From assembly GCA_002421915.1 (NCBI GenBank), contig DISA01000044.1, positions 1 through 22,938 on the forward strand: a DNA stretch of 22,938 nucleotides, read 5' to 3'. Below, piece by piece: positions 1-8,238 of the stretch (its first letter is position 1; every line of letters starts with the position of its first letter). Under the pieces are notes generated by a model. The model did not search any database. It was not told where the DNA came from and saw only the letters and a program-made list of their open reading frames with translations. The translations under genes were made by a program, and so were the position numbers. This DNA comes from Gallionellaceae bacterium UBA6222. Lineage in GTDB: Bacteria > Pseudomonadota > Gammaproteobacteria > Burkholderiales > Gallionellaceae.

Positions 1-1571
1 CACTTCAGGACGCGCATGTTGTCGCTGAATCCAGGCCACAGAAATTCGCCCCGTTCGTCCAGGCGGAACCAGTTGACGCAAAAAATTCTCGGCGCATGTT
101 CCACCACATGCCCCATCTTTAGCCAGTGATTGAAGTAGTCGCCAATGTGGTAGCCGCAGAAGGGCAGCATGGCAAACGGGTCGCGGCGCACGATGCCCTG
201 CTCGCCGACGGCGGCAGCCGTGGTTTCAGAACCCAGAGTGGAGGCGATATACACGCCGTAATTCCAGTTCAAGGCCTCAAAGACCAGCGGCATGGTGGTG
301 GCGCGGCGGCCGCCAAAGATGAACGCAGACAGCGGCACACCCTGCGGATCCTCCCATGCCTCATCGATGGATGGACACTGGCTGGCGGGAGCGGTAAAAC
401 GCGAATTGGGGTGGGCAGCCTTGCGTCCCAGTTTGCCGTCTTCCGGCGTCCAGTCCCTGCCTTGCCAATCGATCAGGTGTGCGGGTGCATCATTGGTCAT
501 CCCCTCCCACCACACATCGCCGTCATCGGTCAGTGCAACGTTGGTAAAAATGACATTTTCCTTGAGTGTGGCCAGGGCGTTGAAGTTGGTTTTTTCCGAT
601 GTGCCGGGAGCGACACCAAAGAAGCCGGCTTCAGGGTTGATCGCGTACATGCGTCCGTCCTTGCCGGGTTTTATCCAGGCGATATCATCCCCCACCGTGG
701 TGACTTTCCATCCGGACATACTTTGCGGCGGAATCAGCATGGCCAGATTGGTTTTGCCGCAGGCTGACGGAAATGCCGCGGCGACATAATTTTTTTCCCC
801 GCCGGGAGATTCAATACCAAGAATCAGCATGTGTTCCGCCAGCCAGCCCTCATCTCGCGCCATACTCGAGGCAATGCGCAAGGCAAAGCATTTCTTTCCA
901 AGCAGGGCATTGCCGCCGTAGCCCGAGCCGTAAGACCAGATCTCGCGTGTTTCGGGGAAGTGCACGATGTATTTTGTAGTCGGGTTGCACGGCCATTTGC
1001 TGTCCTGTTGTCCCGGCTCAAGCGGTGCACCGACACTGTGCAGGCAGGGTACGAATTCACCCTGAACCCCGAGCACGTCCAGGACTGCCCGGCCCATGCG
1101 CGTCATGATGCGCATATTGACCACGACGTAGGGCGAGTCGGTAATTTCCACCCCGATGTGCGCGATGGAAGAACCCAGCGGCCCCATGCTGAACGGAATC
1201 ACATACAGGGTTCGGCCACGCATCGCACCTTTAAACAGGCCGTTCAGGGTGGCGCGCATCTTGGCGGGCTCTTCCCAGTTATTGGTGGGGCCGGCATCTT
1301 CGTGCCGGGCGGAACAAATGAAAGTGCGATCCTCCACACGTGCCACATCGGAAGGAGAGGAGCAGGCCAGAAAAGAATTGGGTCGCTTTGCCGGATTAAG
1401 TTTGATAAGCGTGCCGGCAGTCACCATCTCGGCGCACAAACGGTCATATTCCTCTTGGGACCCGTCGCACCACACCACCCGTTCAGGTTCGGTCAGTGCG
1501 GCAATTTCGGCTACCCAAGCCTTGAGTTTGCTGTGTTTGACGTATTCAGGCGCTGTGTTGTTACCGCTCAT
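1..1571 (-). CDS. pckG: Phosphoenolpyruvate carboxykinase (GTP), 3' end outside window
   Basis: GTP-dependent PEP carboxykinase interconverts oxaloacetate + GTP and PEP + CO2 + GDP in the cytosol, the entry to gluconeogenesis. About 523 residues are present from ATG at 1571; the frame runs off base 1, so roughly the last 80-100 residues of a usual ~600 are missing. Visible family motifs are the P-loop FPSACGKTN (residues 267-275), the metal-binding GDDIAW (294-299), the substrate segment YGGNALLGKKC (218-228) and FGGRR further on. This P-loop is the GTP-enzyme form, not the ATP-enzyme (PckA) form. A GGAG lies about 10 bases before the start. It is probably transcribed from its own promoter, which overlaps the end of the upstream KTSC gene. 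Identity is secure. Confidence 0.97.
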   Translation of the reverse strand, partial: MSGNNTAPEYVKHSKLKAWVAEIAALTEPERVVWCDGSQEEYDRLCAEMVTAGTLIKLNPAKRPNSFLACSSPSDVARVEDRTFICSARHEDAGPTNNWEEPAKMRATLNGLFKGAMRGRTLYVIPFSMGPLGSSIAHIGVEITDSPYVVVNMRIMTRMGRAVLDVLGVQGEFVPCLHSVGAPLEPGQQDSKWPCNPTTKYIVHFPETREIWSYGSGYGGNALLGKKCFALRIASSMARDEGWLAEHMLILGIESPGGEKNYVAAAFPSACGKTNLAMLIPPQSMSGWKVTTVGDDIAWIKPGKDGRMYAINPEAGFFGVAPGTSEKTNFNALATLKENVIFTNVALTDDGDVWWEGMTNDAPAHLIDWQGRDWTPEDGKLGRKAAHPNSRFTAPASQCPSIDEAWEDPQGVPLSAFIFGGRRATTMPLVFEALNWNYGVYIASTLGSETTAAAVGEQGIVRRDPFAMLPFCGYHIGDYFNHWLKMGHVVEHAPRIFCVNWFRLDERGEFLWPGFSDNMRVLK

Positions 1572-1662
1572 ATGCTCAATCTCCGCTGTAGATATTGGTG
1601 GGGTTAATCCGGCACGTAATAACCCGGGGGCTGCTCAAAACAGCCTTGCCCAAGGGCGTGGC

Positions 1663-1691
1663 ATTATAGAGTGAACAACATCACTTCTGAA
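1663..1691 (-). promoter_or_regulatory. Predicted sigma-70 promoter for pckG
   Basis: On the minus strand a perfect -10 TATAAT (1663-1668) is preceded, after 17 bases, by TTCAGA (1686-1691), a 4/6 match to TTGACA. The start point would be near 1656, leaving an ~85-base leader before the pckG ATG. The -35 lies inside the last codons of the KTSC gene. The leader contains a small GGCTG/CAGCC hairpin (1629-1645) with no U-tract. Confidence 0.5.
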
Positions 1692-1944
1692 CGAACAATT
1701 CATCGAGCGGGTTGTTCCCGGCAGAAGGGCTGCCTGAAACCCGCTGCACGGTGAATTCGTCCTCGATATTGTCGCGATAAAAGCTCCATGCTGCGCCGGA
1801 GCTGCCGAGCCGGCGCCAGATATCTTCGCCGACACCGCTGTATTGGAGCGTGCTGCCGCTGTCGAGCTGAACCTGCAGGGTGCGCGTTCGCGCATCGTAG
1901 CCAATCGCGCGCAATTTGCCCGAATTGATCGGTTTCATTTCCAT
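1681..1944 (-). CDS. Small KTSC-domain protein
   Basis: An 87-residue cytosolic protein starting MEMKPINSG. The segment RAIGYDARTRTLQVQLDSG, then LQYSGV and an aromatic-rich FYRDNI region, matches the short KTSC domain (named after the lysyl-tRNA synthetase C-terminus). That domain also occurs as stand-alone bacterial proteins; its function is unknown and RNA binding has been suggested. The central YxY signature is reduced here to LQY. ATG at 1944 is preferred because GGTGA lies just upstream; TTG at 1959 and ATG at 1938 are alternatives. The gene is divergent from djlA and ends about 110 bases before pckG. Family moderately sure, function not assignable. Confidence 0.75.
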   Translation of the reverse strand: MEMKPINSGKLRAIGYDARTRTLQVQLDSGSTLQYSGVGEDIWRRLGSSGAAWSFYRDNIEDEFTVQRVSGSPSAGNNPLDELFVQK

Positions 1945-2091
1945 ACTGTCACCGGACAAAACGGTCCACGATTATCCGTGGCGCCGAAAATAAATTTATT
2001 GGTATGTGTTGCATCGAATTTTCCAGCCGAACAAGTTCCGCCGCGGGCGGTACTTTCTCGCCTTTGCGGGCGGTTAATGATAGTACAAAGG

Positions 2092-2097
2092 TATAAT
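2092..2097 (+). promoter_or_regulatory. Candidate -10 element for djlA
   Basis: A perfect TATAAT followed by GCGCG lies 47 bases before the djlA start. No good -35 sits 16-18 bases upstream (the region reads GGCGGT), so this is only a -10 call. The rest of the 1945-2144 intergenic region holds an AT-rich palindrome (1989-2000) and a 5-bp hairpin (about 1966-1981). Confidence 0.35.
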
Positions 2098-2144
2098 GCG
2101 CGCCTCTGCTGCGGCAGATTTCCGCTTTTTTTTCTGGAGTCATC

Positions 2145-2918
2145 GTGTTCAAGTTCGTCGGCATCATTGCGGGTTATTACCTTTTTGGCTTCTTCGGGGC
2201 CTTGCTCGGCCTGTTCATCGGCTCGGTCATCGATCGTGTCCGCGCGCTTGGACAGGGAGCCCTGAATCCCATGCAGAACGCGCTCCGGCAGACAATTTTC
2301 CTGGAAGCAGTGTTCGTTTCGATGGGCAAGCTGGCAAAAGCAGATGGGCGGGTCTCCGAGGATGAGATTGCGCATGTCGAGCAGTTCATGCAGAAACTGG
2401 GCATGACGCCGGAGCATCGCCGGCAGGCCATCATCTGGTTCAAACAGGGCGCCGCACCGGACTTTGATATCGAGCCGGCCTGCCGCAAATTCATGGCGGC
2501 CTGCGGCGGAACGCACAACCTGAAAGAGATGCTGCTGATTTACTTGATCGTGATGGCGTTGGCCGATGGGCACTACCACCCGGCAGAGGAGAAGCTGCTC
2601 ACGGATATCGCGGGGTATCTGGGTTATGGCCCGGAAGCGTTCAAACGCTTGCTGGACATGGTGGTGAATCAGACTCATTTCGCCGGCGGGCAGGCGAATA
2701 CCGGGGCTGCGCTGGAGGATGCCTACAAGGCGCTGGGTGTGAGCAAGGACAATACGGATGCGGAGATCAAGCGCGCCTACCGCAAGCTGATGAGTCAATA
2801 TCATCCGGACAAACTGATGGGACAGGGCATGCCGGACGACATGATCAAGATGGCGACCGAGCAGGCGAAAGACATTCAACTTGCCTACGACCTGATCAAG
2901 AAGGAACGGAATCTTTGA
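2145..2918 (+). CDS. djlA: Membrane-anchored J-domain co-chaperone DjlA
   Basis: DjlA stimulates the ATPase of DnaK from the inner membrane; in E. coli it is tied to envelope stress signalling. The 257-residue protein has the family layout. A glycine-rich N-terminal transmembrane segment (about 5-29) is followed by a TerB-like helical domain (about 50-175) with acidic motifs GKLAKADGRVS and ALADGHYHPAEEK, and then a C-terminal J domain (191-257) with the catalytic HPD at 220-222. The start is GTG at 2145, supported by CTGGAG seven bases upstream; no ATG fits. It converges on ftsX with only 12 bases between the two stop codons, so no separate terminator fits between them. Confidence 0.93.
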   Translation: MFKFVGIIAGYYLFGFFGALLGLFIGSVIDRVRALGQGALNPMQNALRQTIFLEAVFVSMGKLAKADGRVSEDEIAHVEQFMQKLGMTPEHRRQAIIWFKQGAAPDFDIEPACRKFMAACGGTHNLKEMLLIYLIVMALADGHYHPAEEKLLTDIAGYLGYGPEAFKRLLDMVVNQTHFAGGQANTGAALEDAYKALGVSKDNTDAEIKRAYRKLMSQYHPDKLMGQGMPDDMIKMATEQAKDIQLAYDLIKKERNL

Positions 2919-2930
2919 GGGGGCTTTCGT

Positions 2931-3836
2931 TCAGCGCGGTTCGATCTGCCACAAGTGTTGCGATACGGAGAACCACGCGCCGAGCCAGCCGAGATAGGCC
3001 GAGAAGGCGAGCAGGGACAAGCTGTCGGCGGGTGAGAGGGATGGCAGGTTGAAACTGCTGGCATAAAGCCTGGTCAACTCGCCCAGCGCGGCATTCATGG
3101 CATACAGCATCCCGGAAGCCAGCAACCATGCGGCTATGCCGCCCAGCAACCCCTGCAGCATGCCGAAGTAAAGAAAAGGACGACGAATGAACGCATCGGT
3201 CGCGCCGATAAGTTTCACGACTTCGATCTCCTGCCGCCGGGTCAGAATCTGCAAACGGATGGTGTTGAAGGTGATGGCAACCAAGGCGAAGCTCAACAAG
3301 GCCGCCAGCAGCGCAACCGCCAGTTGTCCGAAATTCAGGATCGCCTCCAGTTTGCGCAGCCAGTCTGAATCGAGTTGTGCATGCGCGACACCGGTGATGG
3401 CCTGTATCTCGTTGCGCAGCGCTTCGAGTGTGGCCGGATCCCTGCTTTTGGGATGGACGACATAGGCATCCGGCAAGGGATTCTGTGTCAGTCCGTCAAT
3501 CACATCCGCCAGCCCCGTGCTTTGCCGCAATTGTTTCAGCGCCGCATCGCGTGCAATGAATTCCACCGCTTCAATCGCCTCGTGCCGGCGCAATCTGTCG
3601 CCCAGTTTGCCAATCTCGGCTGCGCTCATGCCGCCGGCGAGGTAAAGACTGATCTGCGGTTTTGTGCCGAGCCTGGCATCCAGTGTCTGCATACTCTGCA
3701 GCAGGATGTAGCCGCCGACGGGCAGACTCAATGCAATGCCGGTCACGAGGATGCTGAGCAGGGATGCACCCGGCGTCAGCAGCAGGCGTTGCAGGGTTTC
3801 ACGCAGTACCCGCAGATGTTCGCGCAATGTGTTCAT
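2931..3836 (-). CDS. ftsX: Cell division protein FtsX
   Basis: FtsX is the membrane subunit of the FtsEX complex, which resembles an ABC transporter and controls periplasmic murein hydrolase activity at the septum. The 301 residues give one N-terminal transmembrane helix (about 24-46), a periplasmic domain (about 50-165) and three C-terminal helices (about 169-191, 221-245, 272-292). This is the standard FtsX topology. The cytoplasmic loop after helix 2 carries RRQEIEVVKLIGAT, the typical coupling motif of this permease family. The ATG at 3836 overlaps the ftsE stop as ATGA, so translation is probably coupled. In many Proteobacteria rpoH follows; here ftsX ends the cluster. Confidence 0.96.
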   Translation of the reverse strand: MNTLREHLRVLRETLQRLLLTPGASLLSILVTGIALSLPVGGYILLQSMQTLDARLGTKPQISLYLAGGMSAAEIGKLGDRLRRHEAIEAVEFIARDAALKQLRQSTGLADVIDGLTQNPLPDAYVVHPKSRDPATLEALRNEIQAITGVAHAQLDSDWLRKLEAILNFGQLAVALLAALLSFALVAITFNTIRLQILTRRQEIEVVKLIGATDAFIRRPFLYFGMLQGLLGGIAAWLLASGMLYAMNAALGELTRLYASSFNLPSLSPADSLSLLAFSAYLGWLGAWFSVSQHLWQIEPR

Positions 3837-4483
3837 TGCAATTCCCCCTGCTTCAGATGCAGGACGCGTGCCGGAAATTTTGCCAGCACCCCCTCGTCGT
3901 GGGTGGAGATGATGAGTGTCACGCCGACTTGATGGAAAGACTGGAAGATCGCCATGATCTCGTGTGCGTACTCGACGTCGAGATTGCCGGTCGGCTCGTC
4001 TGCCAGCAGGATGTTGGGATGGTTGACGATGGCGCGGGCGATGCACAGGCGCTGCTGTTCGCCGCCGGAAAGCGCGATGGGGTTGGCCTTTTCGCGCGCC
4101 AGCAGCCCAACCTTGTCCAAGGCGGCGCGCACGCGTTTCGCCGCCTCGCGCGGATCGAAGCCGCAGATCTGTAGCGGCAGCAGCACATTGTCGAATGCGT
4201 TGCGGTCAAACAGCAATTTGTGATCCTGAAAGACCAGGCCGAAATTGCGGCGCAAGGGCGGGATCGCTTCGCGTTTGATGGAGCGAATATTCTGTCCCCT
4301 GACCAGCACGCTGCCGCTGGTCGGGCGTTCGATGGCGGCGATCAGTTTGAGCAGGGTGCTCTTGCCCGCGCCGGAATGTCCGGTGAGATAGACCATCTCG
4401 CCTTCGGCAATGCCGAAGCTGACATTTTTCAGCGCCTCATGGCCGCCGGGGTAACGTTTATAGACCTGGTTAAACTGGATCAT
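3833..4483 (-). CDS. ftsE: Cell division ATP-binding protein FtsE
   Basis: The ATPase partner of FtsX, acting at the cytoplasmic face of the inner membrane in divisome activation. All ABC motifs are intact in the 216 residues: Walker A GHSGAGKST (35-43), Q-loop FQDHKLL, signature LSGGEQQR, Walker B ILLADEPTGNLD and H-loop STHDE. FQDH at the Q-loop and the short length fit FtsE rather than LolD-type ATPases, and the adjacent ftsX settles it. The start lies 13 bases after the ftsY stop and the end overlaps ftsX by 4 bases, so the three genes form one transcription unit. Confidence 0.97.
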   Translation of the reverse strand: MIQFNQVYKRYPGGHEALKNVSFGIAEGEMVYLTGHSGAGKSTLLKLIAAIERPTSGSVLVRGQNIRSIKREAIPPLRRNFGLVFQDHKLLFDRNAFDNVLLPLQICGFDPREAAKRVRAALDKVGLLAREKANPIALSGGEQQRLCIARAIVNHPNILLADEPTGNLDVEYAHEIMAIFQSFHQVGVTLIISTHDEGVLAKFPARVLHLKQGELQ

Positions 4484-4496
4484 TTGGATTTTGCAG

Positions 4497-5444
4497 TTAA
4501 GTTCTTAACCCCAGCAATGCGGCCACGAATTCTTCCGCGATGAAGGGACGCAGATCGTCCATGCCTTCTCCCACGCCGATGAAGCGCACGGGGATCGGGT
4601 GGGACTGGGCGATGGCGGCAATGACGCCACCCTTGGCCGTGCCGTCCAGTTTGGTCAGTACCAGCCCGCTCACGCCCAGCGCCTCGTCGAAGGCTTTTAC
4701 CTGGGACAGCGCGTTTTGCCCGGTGTTGGCATCCAGCACCAGCAACACTTCGTGCGGTGCATCGGGCATCACCTTGGCAATGACGCGTTTCACCTTTTTG
4801 ATTTCCTCCATCAGGTGTGCCTGGGTAGTCAGGCGACCGGCAGTGTCGGCCAGTACAATATCGATGCCGCGCGCCTGTGCTGCCTGCACCGCGTCGAAGA
4901 TGACGGCAGCGGCATCGCCGCTTTGTTGCGCGATGACGGTCACATCGTTGCGCTTGCCCCATTCCTGCAACTGCTCGCGCGCGGCAGCGCGAAAGGTGTC
5001 GCCCGCTGCCAGCAATACCGATTGCCCCTGATTCTGGAAATAGCGGGCTAACTTGCCGATGGATGTGGTCTTGCCTGCGCCGTTAACCCCGCACAGCATG
5101 ATGACGAAGGGTTTGTGCGTATCGGTGCGCAGGGGTTGTGCCAGCGGTGCGAGCAATCTGTGCAGTGCCTGCGCCAGGGCTTCCCGCAGTTGTCCGGCTT
5201 CATGCAGACTCTGTTCCTTGACTTGACGGCGCACATCGGCCAACAGACGCCGGGTTGCGTCCATACCCACATCCGCGGTAATGAGAACGGTCTCCAGTTC
5301 TTCGTACAATTCGTCGTCGATCTTACCGCCGGGAACCAGCAGGGTGGACAACTGTCCACCGGTGCGCGCCAGCCCGGCGGTCAGGCGCGCCAGCCAGCTC
5401 TTTGATTCGGGAGTTGACGGTGTTTTTTTCAGGAAGCTAAACAT
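4497..5444 (-). CDS. ftsY: Signal recognition particle receptor FtsY
   Basis: FtsY is the SRP-receptor GTPase that docks ribosome-nascent chain-SRP complexes on the inner membrane. The 315 residues contain the N domain (about 15-105) and the SRP-type G domain: GVNGAGKTT (119-127), GDTFRAAAREQL, DTAGR (200-204) and TKLDGTAKGG (264-273). The long acidic A domain of E. coli FtsY is absent; only a short N-terminal stretch, MFSFLKKTPS, precedes the N domain, as in many non-enteric bacteria. It is the first gene of ftsY-ftsE-ftsX and is divergent from the M16 peptidase genes. Confidence 0.97.
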   Translation of the reverse strand: MFSFLKKTPSTPESKSWLARLTAGLARTGGQLSTLLVPGGKIDDELYEELETVLITADVGMDATRRLLADVRRQVKEQSLHEAGQLREALAQALHRLLAPLAQPLRTDTHKPFVIMLCGVNGAGKTTSIGKLARYFQNQGQSVLLAAGDTFRAAAREQLQEWGKRNDVTVIAQQSGDAAAVIFDAVQAAQARGIDIVLADTAGRLTTQAHLMEEIKKVKRVIAKVMPDAPHEVLLVLDANTGQNALSQVKAFDEALGVSGLVLTKLDGTAKGGVIAAIAQSHPIPVRFIGVGEGMDDLRPFIAEEFVAALLGLRT

Positions 5445-5475
5445 GCAGGCGTATTCGGCAGTGGAAGAAATGTCG

Positions 5476-5495
5476 CATAATGCGCGCGCATTTTA
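5476..5495. promoter_or_regulatory. Candidate divergent -10 elements between ftsY and the M16 genes
   Basis: On the plus strand CATAAT (5476-5481) could be a -10 for the peptidase genes, with TTCGGC 16 bases upstream. On the minus strand TAAAAT (5490-5495) could serve ftsY. They face each other across a GC-only core, and together form a perfect 14-bp palindrome AATGCGCGCGCATT at 5479-5492. The -35 matches are poor on both strands, so the calls rest on the -10 boxes and the 70-base divergent spacing. Confidence 0.35.
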
Positions 5496-5514
5496 ACGGT
5501 TCGGGATGAGATAG

Positions 5515-6867
5515 ATGAGACTTTATGCTGTTCTTTTAAGTTTGCTGCTTGCCGCCACGGCACAGGCAGAAGTGTTCGAGACCACATTGCAAAACGGGCT
5601 GAAGGTGGTGGTCAAGGAAGACCGTCGGGCGCCGACGGTGGTGCAGCAGATCTGGTATCGCGCCGGTAGCATGGATGAGCGTACCGGTGTCACCGGAGTG
5701 GCGCATGTTCTGGAGCACATGATGTTCAAGGGCACGAAGTCGGTTCCGTCGGGTGAATTTTCGCGGCGTATCGCGGCGGCGGGCGGGCGGGAAAATGCTT
5801 TCACCAGCTACGACTACACCGCCTATTTCCAGCAGTTGCACAAATCGCAGCTGCCGCTGGCGATGCAGCTGGAAGCCGACCGCATGCACAACCTGGTGTT
5901 GAGCAAGGAGGAGTTTGCCAGGGAGATCAAGGTGGTGATGGAAGAACGCCGCTGGCGTACCGATGACGATGCGCATGCCCTGCTCGACGAACGCCTGATG
6001 GCGACCGCCTATCAGGAGCATCCCTACCGCAACCCCATCATCGGCTGGATGAACGATCTGGAGAACATGACGGTGAGCGATGCGCGCGACTGGTATCAAA
6101 CCTGGTATGCGCCGAACAACGCGACACTGGTGATCGCCGGGGATGTCAACGCAAAAGAGGTCTTTGCCCTGGCGCAGCGTTATTACGGACGCATCCCGGC
6201 AGGCAGACTGCCGCTGCGCAAACCCTATCTGGAACCGGCGCAGCGCGGTATCAAGCGCATGGTGGTCAAAGCGCCGGCAGAGTTGCCGTATCTGGTCATG
6301 GCGTATCACGCACCGACTTTGCACGATGTGAAAAAGGACTGGCAGCCTTACGCGCTGTCGGTGTTGGCGGGGGTGCTGGATGGCAATGATTCAGCGCGGT
6401 TGAACAGGTCGCTGGTGCGCGAACGGCAGGTGGCAAACAGCATCGGCGCAAGTTATGCCAACACCTCGCGCGGGCCGACCCTGTTTTCGCTGGAGGCGAC
6501 ACCCGCCCCCGGCAGGGAGGTGAGCGAACTGGAGGCGGCGTTGCGCGAACAATTGCAGCTGATCGTGCGCGAGGGTGTGAGCGAGGAAGAATTGCGGCGG
6601 GTACGCGCCCAGGTCACGGCCGCCGAAGTGTACAAGCTGGATTCGGTGTTCTATCAGGCGATGCAGATCGGGCAACTGGAAAGTATCGGATTGTCACACC
6701 GCAGCCTGCCGCTGATGTTGCAGAAACTGCAGACGGTGACGGCAGAACAGGTGCAGCAAGTGGCACGCGAGATATTGCAGGACGACCAATTGACCGTAGC
6801 CGTGCTTGATCCGCAACCGCTGAGCGGTGAACCGAAGAAAAAAATGGAGATGCGGCATGCGCACTAA
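5515..6867 (+). CDS. M16 family zinc metallopeptidase, catalytic subunit
   Basis: A secreted, periplasmic insulinase/pitrilysin-type peptidase of 450 residues. It begins with a cleavable signal peptide (MRLYAVLLSLLLAATAQA, 1-18). The inverted zinc motif HVLEH is at residues 64-68, and the third metal ligand is expected in VVMEER (Glu143/144), the normal spacing of about 76. It lacks the C-terminal Arg/Tyr substrate pair of one-chain enzymes. The next gene supplies that pair, so the two products probably assemble as a heterodimer, as in two-subunit bacterial M16B peptidases and mitochondrial MPP. ATG at 5515 follows GGGATGAG. The 3' end overlaps the next gene by 11 bases. Confidence 0.93.
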   Translation: MRLYAVLLSLLLAATAQAEVFETTLQNGLKVVVKEDRRAPTVVQQIWYRAGSMDERTGVTGVAHVLEHMMFKGTKSVPSGEFSRRIAAAGGRENAFTSYDYTAYFQQLHKSQLPLAMQLEADRMHNLVLSKEEFAREIKVVMEERRWRTDDDAHALLDERLMATAYQEHPYRNPIIGWMNDLENMTVSDARDWYQTWYAPNNATLVIAGDVNAKEVFALAQRYYGRIPAGRLPLRKPYLEPAQRGIKRMVVKAPAELPYLVMAYHAPTLHDVKKDWQPYALSVLAGVLDGNDSARLNRSLVRERQVANSIGASYANTSRGPTLFSLEATPAPGREVSELEAALREQLQLIVREGVSEEELRRVRAQVTAAEVYKLDSVFYQAMQIGQLESIGLSHRSLPLMLQKLQTVTAEQVQQVAREILQDDQLTVAVLDPQPLSGEPKKKMEMRHAH

Positions 6868-8155
6868 ATTGATTGCTATATGGCTGCTGTGCGGTTTCAC
6901 CGGCAGCGTCTGGGCCACGCCGCAGATCCAGCACTGGCAGACACCCGGCGGGGCACGCGTTTATTTTGTCGAGGATCACAACCTGCCCATGCTCGACGTG
7001 GCGGTAAATTTTCCCGCCGGCAGCGCCTTTGACGCGGCGGACAAGATGGGCGTTGCCGGGCTGACCCACGGCCTGCTCGATCTTGGCACGGCAACCTTGA
7101 GCGAGGACGACATCTCGCGGCGGCTGGCCGATATTGGGGGGCAAATTTCCGGCAACTTTGACTCGGACCGTTCCGGATTGGCACTGCGCACCCTGAGCAG
7201 TGATACCGAGCGCGAAGCGGCACTGGCCATCATGGTGGCGGTGTTGCAACACCCTGTGTTTCCGCAGCAGGTGCTTGAACGCGAGAAGAAACGGTTGGTC
7301 GCCAGCTTGCGCGAGGCCGAAACCAAACCTGAATTCCTGGCGGATCGCGCTTTCGGTCGGGCGGTATTCGGTTCCCATCCTTACGGTTGGCAGACCGGCG
7401 TGGCCGATGTGGAAAAGATTCAGCGCGACGATCTGGTAAATTTTTATCGTGCGCACTATACGGCAGGCAATGCGGTGGTGGCGCTGATGGGTGACGTGTC
7501 GCGCCAGCAGGCGGAAATGATTGCACAACGCCTGACGGCAAACCTGCCGCAGGGGGCAGCGGCGAGTACGTTGCCGCCGGTGGTGATGAAGATTGCCGCG
7601 CACGAAGAGCGCATTGCGCATCCGGCAAGCCAAAGCCACATTCTCATCGGCGCACCCGGTGTCGCGCGCAATGATGCGGACTACTTTCCGCTTTATGTTG
7701 GCAACTACATTCTGGGCGGCGGCGGCTTCGTATCGCGCCTGATGAGCGAGGTGCGCGAGGAACGCGGCATGGCATACAGCGTGTATAGCTATTTCATGGC
7801 GATGCAGCAGCCGGGCGCGTTCCAGATCGGCTTGCAGACCAAGAAGGAGCAGGCCGATGAGGCGTTGCAGGTGGTCAGGGAGACATTGCGGTCTTTCATC
7901 GGGCAAGGTGTGACCGAAAAGGAATTGCGCGCCGCCAAACAGAACATCATCTTCGGGTTCCCGTTGCGCATCGACAGCAACAGCAAGATTCTCAACTACC
8001 TCAGTCTGATCGGTTTCTACAATTTGCCGCTGACCTATCTGGATGATTTTCCGCAACAGATCGAGCGTGTCACGGTCAGCGATATTAACGATGCGTTCCG
8101 GCGGCGCCTCGACACGGATGCGATGGCAACGGTGATTGTCGGTGCTCCGGAATAG
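6857..8155 (+). CDS. M16 family peptidase homologue, non-catalytic partner
   Basis: The second M16 protein has 432 residues with a signal peptide (MRTKLIAIWLLCGFTGSVWA, 1-20). The zinc motif is degraded: HGLLD (71-75) stands where HxxEH should be, so Glu and the second His are lost and it should not cleave on its own. The family's substrate-binding Arg/Tyr pair is kept in the segment VREERGMAY (Arg300, Tyr307). This complements the upstream subunit, which has zinc ligands but no such pair. ATG at 6857 is preferred over an upstream GTG (6827) because GGAG sits 8 bases before it and the signal peptide begins there. The overlap with the preceding stop implies coupled translation. Confidence 0.92.
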   Translation: MRTKLIAIWLLCGFTGSVWATPQIQHWQTPGGARVYFVEDHNLPMLDVAVNFPAGSAFDAADKMGVAGLTHGLLDLGTATLSEDDISRRLADIGGQISGNFDSDRSGLALRTLSSDTEREAALAIMVAVLQHPVFPQQVLEREKKRLVASLREAETKPEFLADRAFGRAVFGSHPYGWQTGVADVEKIQRDDLVNFYRAHYTAGNAVVALMGDVSRQQAEMIAQRLTANLPQGAAASTLPPVVMKIAAHEERIAHPASQSHILIGAPGVARNDADYFPLYVGNYILGGGGFVSRLMSEVREERGMAYSVYSYFMAMQQPGAFQIGLQTKKEQADEALQVVRETLRSFIGQGVTEKELRAAKQNIIFGFPLRIDSNSKILNYLSLIGFYNLPLTYLDDFPQQIERVTVSDINDAFRRRLDTDAMATVIVGAPE

Positions 8156-8170
8156 GAAAATAACAATCCG

Positions 8171-8238
8171 CCACGGATGAACACGGATGTTCACGGATAA
8201 GTTTGGGTTGATTGCCCTTAACCGTGTGCCATCCGTGA
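8171..8238. repeat. CACGGAT tandem/inverted repeat in the rsmD leader
   Basis: Three CACGGAT copies at 8172-8178, 8182-8188 and 8192-8198 have an exact 10-base period. An inverted copy ATCCGTGA at 8231-8238 can pair perfectly over 8 bp with TCACGGAT at 8191-8198 (32-base loop). From memory, similar CACGGATGAACACGGAT-like strings are dispersed in many environmental genomes and are sometimes mis-annotated as small proteins. It fills the gap between the M16 gene and rsmD. Confidence 0.7.

Noticed and set aside
126..1607. Several plus-strand open frames opposite pckG
   Set aside because: They are antisense shadows of the PEP carboxykinase coding region.
1935..2879. Open minus-strand frame of 314 codons opposite djlA
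   Set aside because: djlA has all its expected motifs on the plus strand; the antisense frame has none.
6614..8194. Open minus-strand frame of 526 codons opposite the second M16 gene
   Set aside because: It lies antisense to a well-supported gene, has low-complexity His/Arg/Gln-rich composition and no recognisable motif: a GC-rich shadow.
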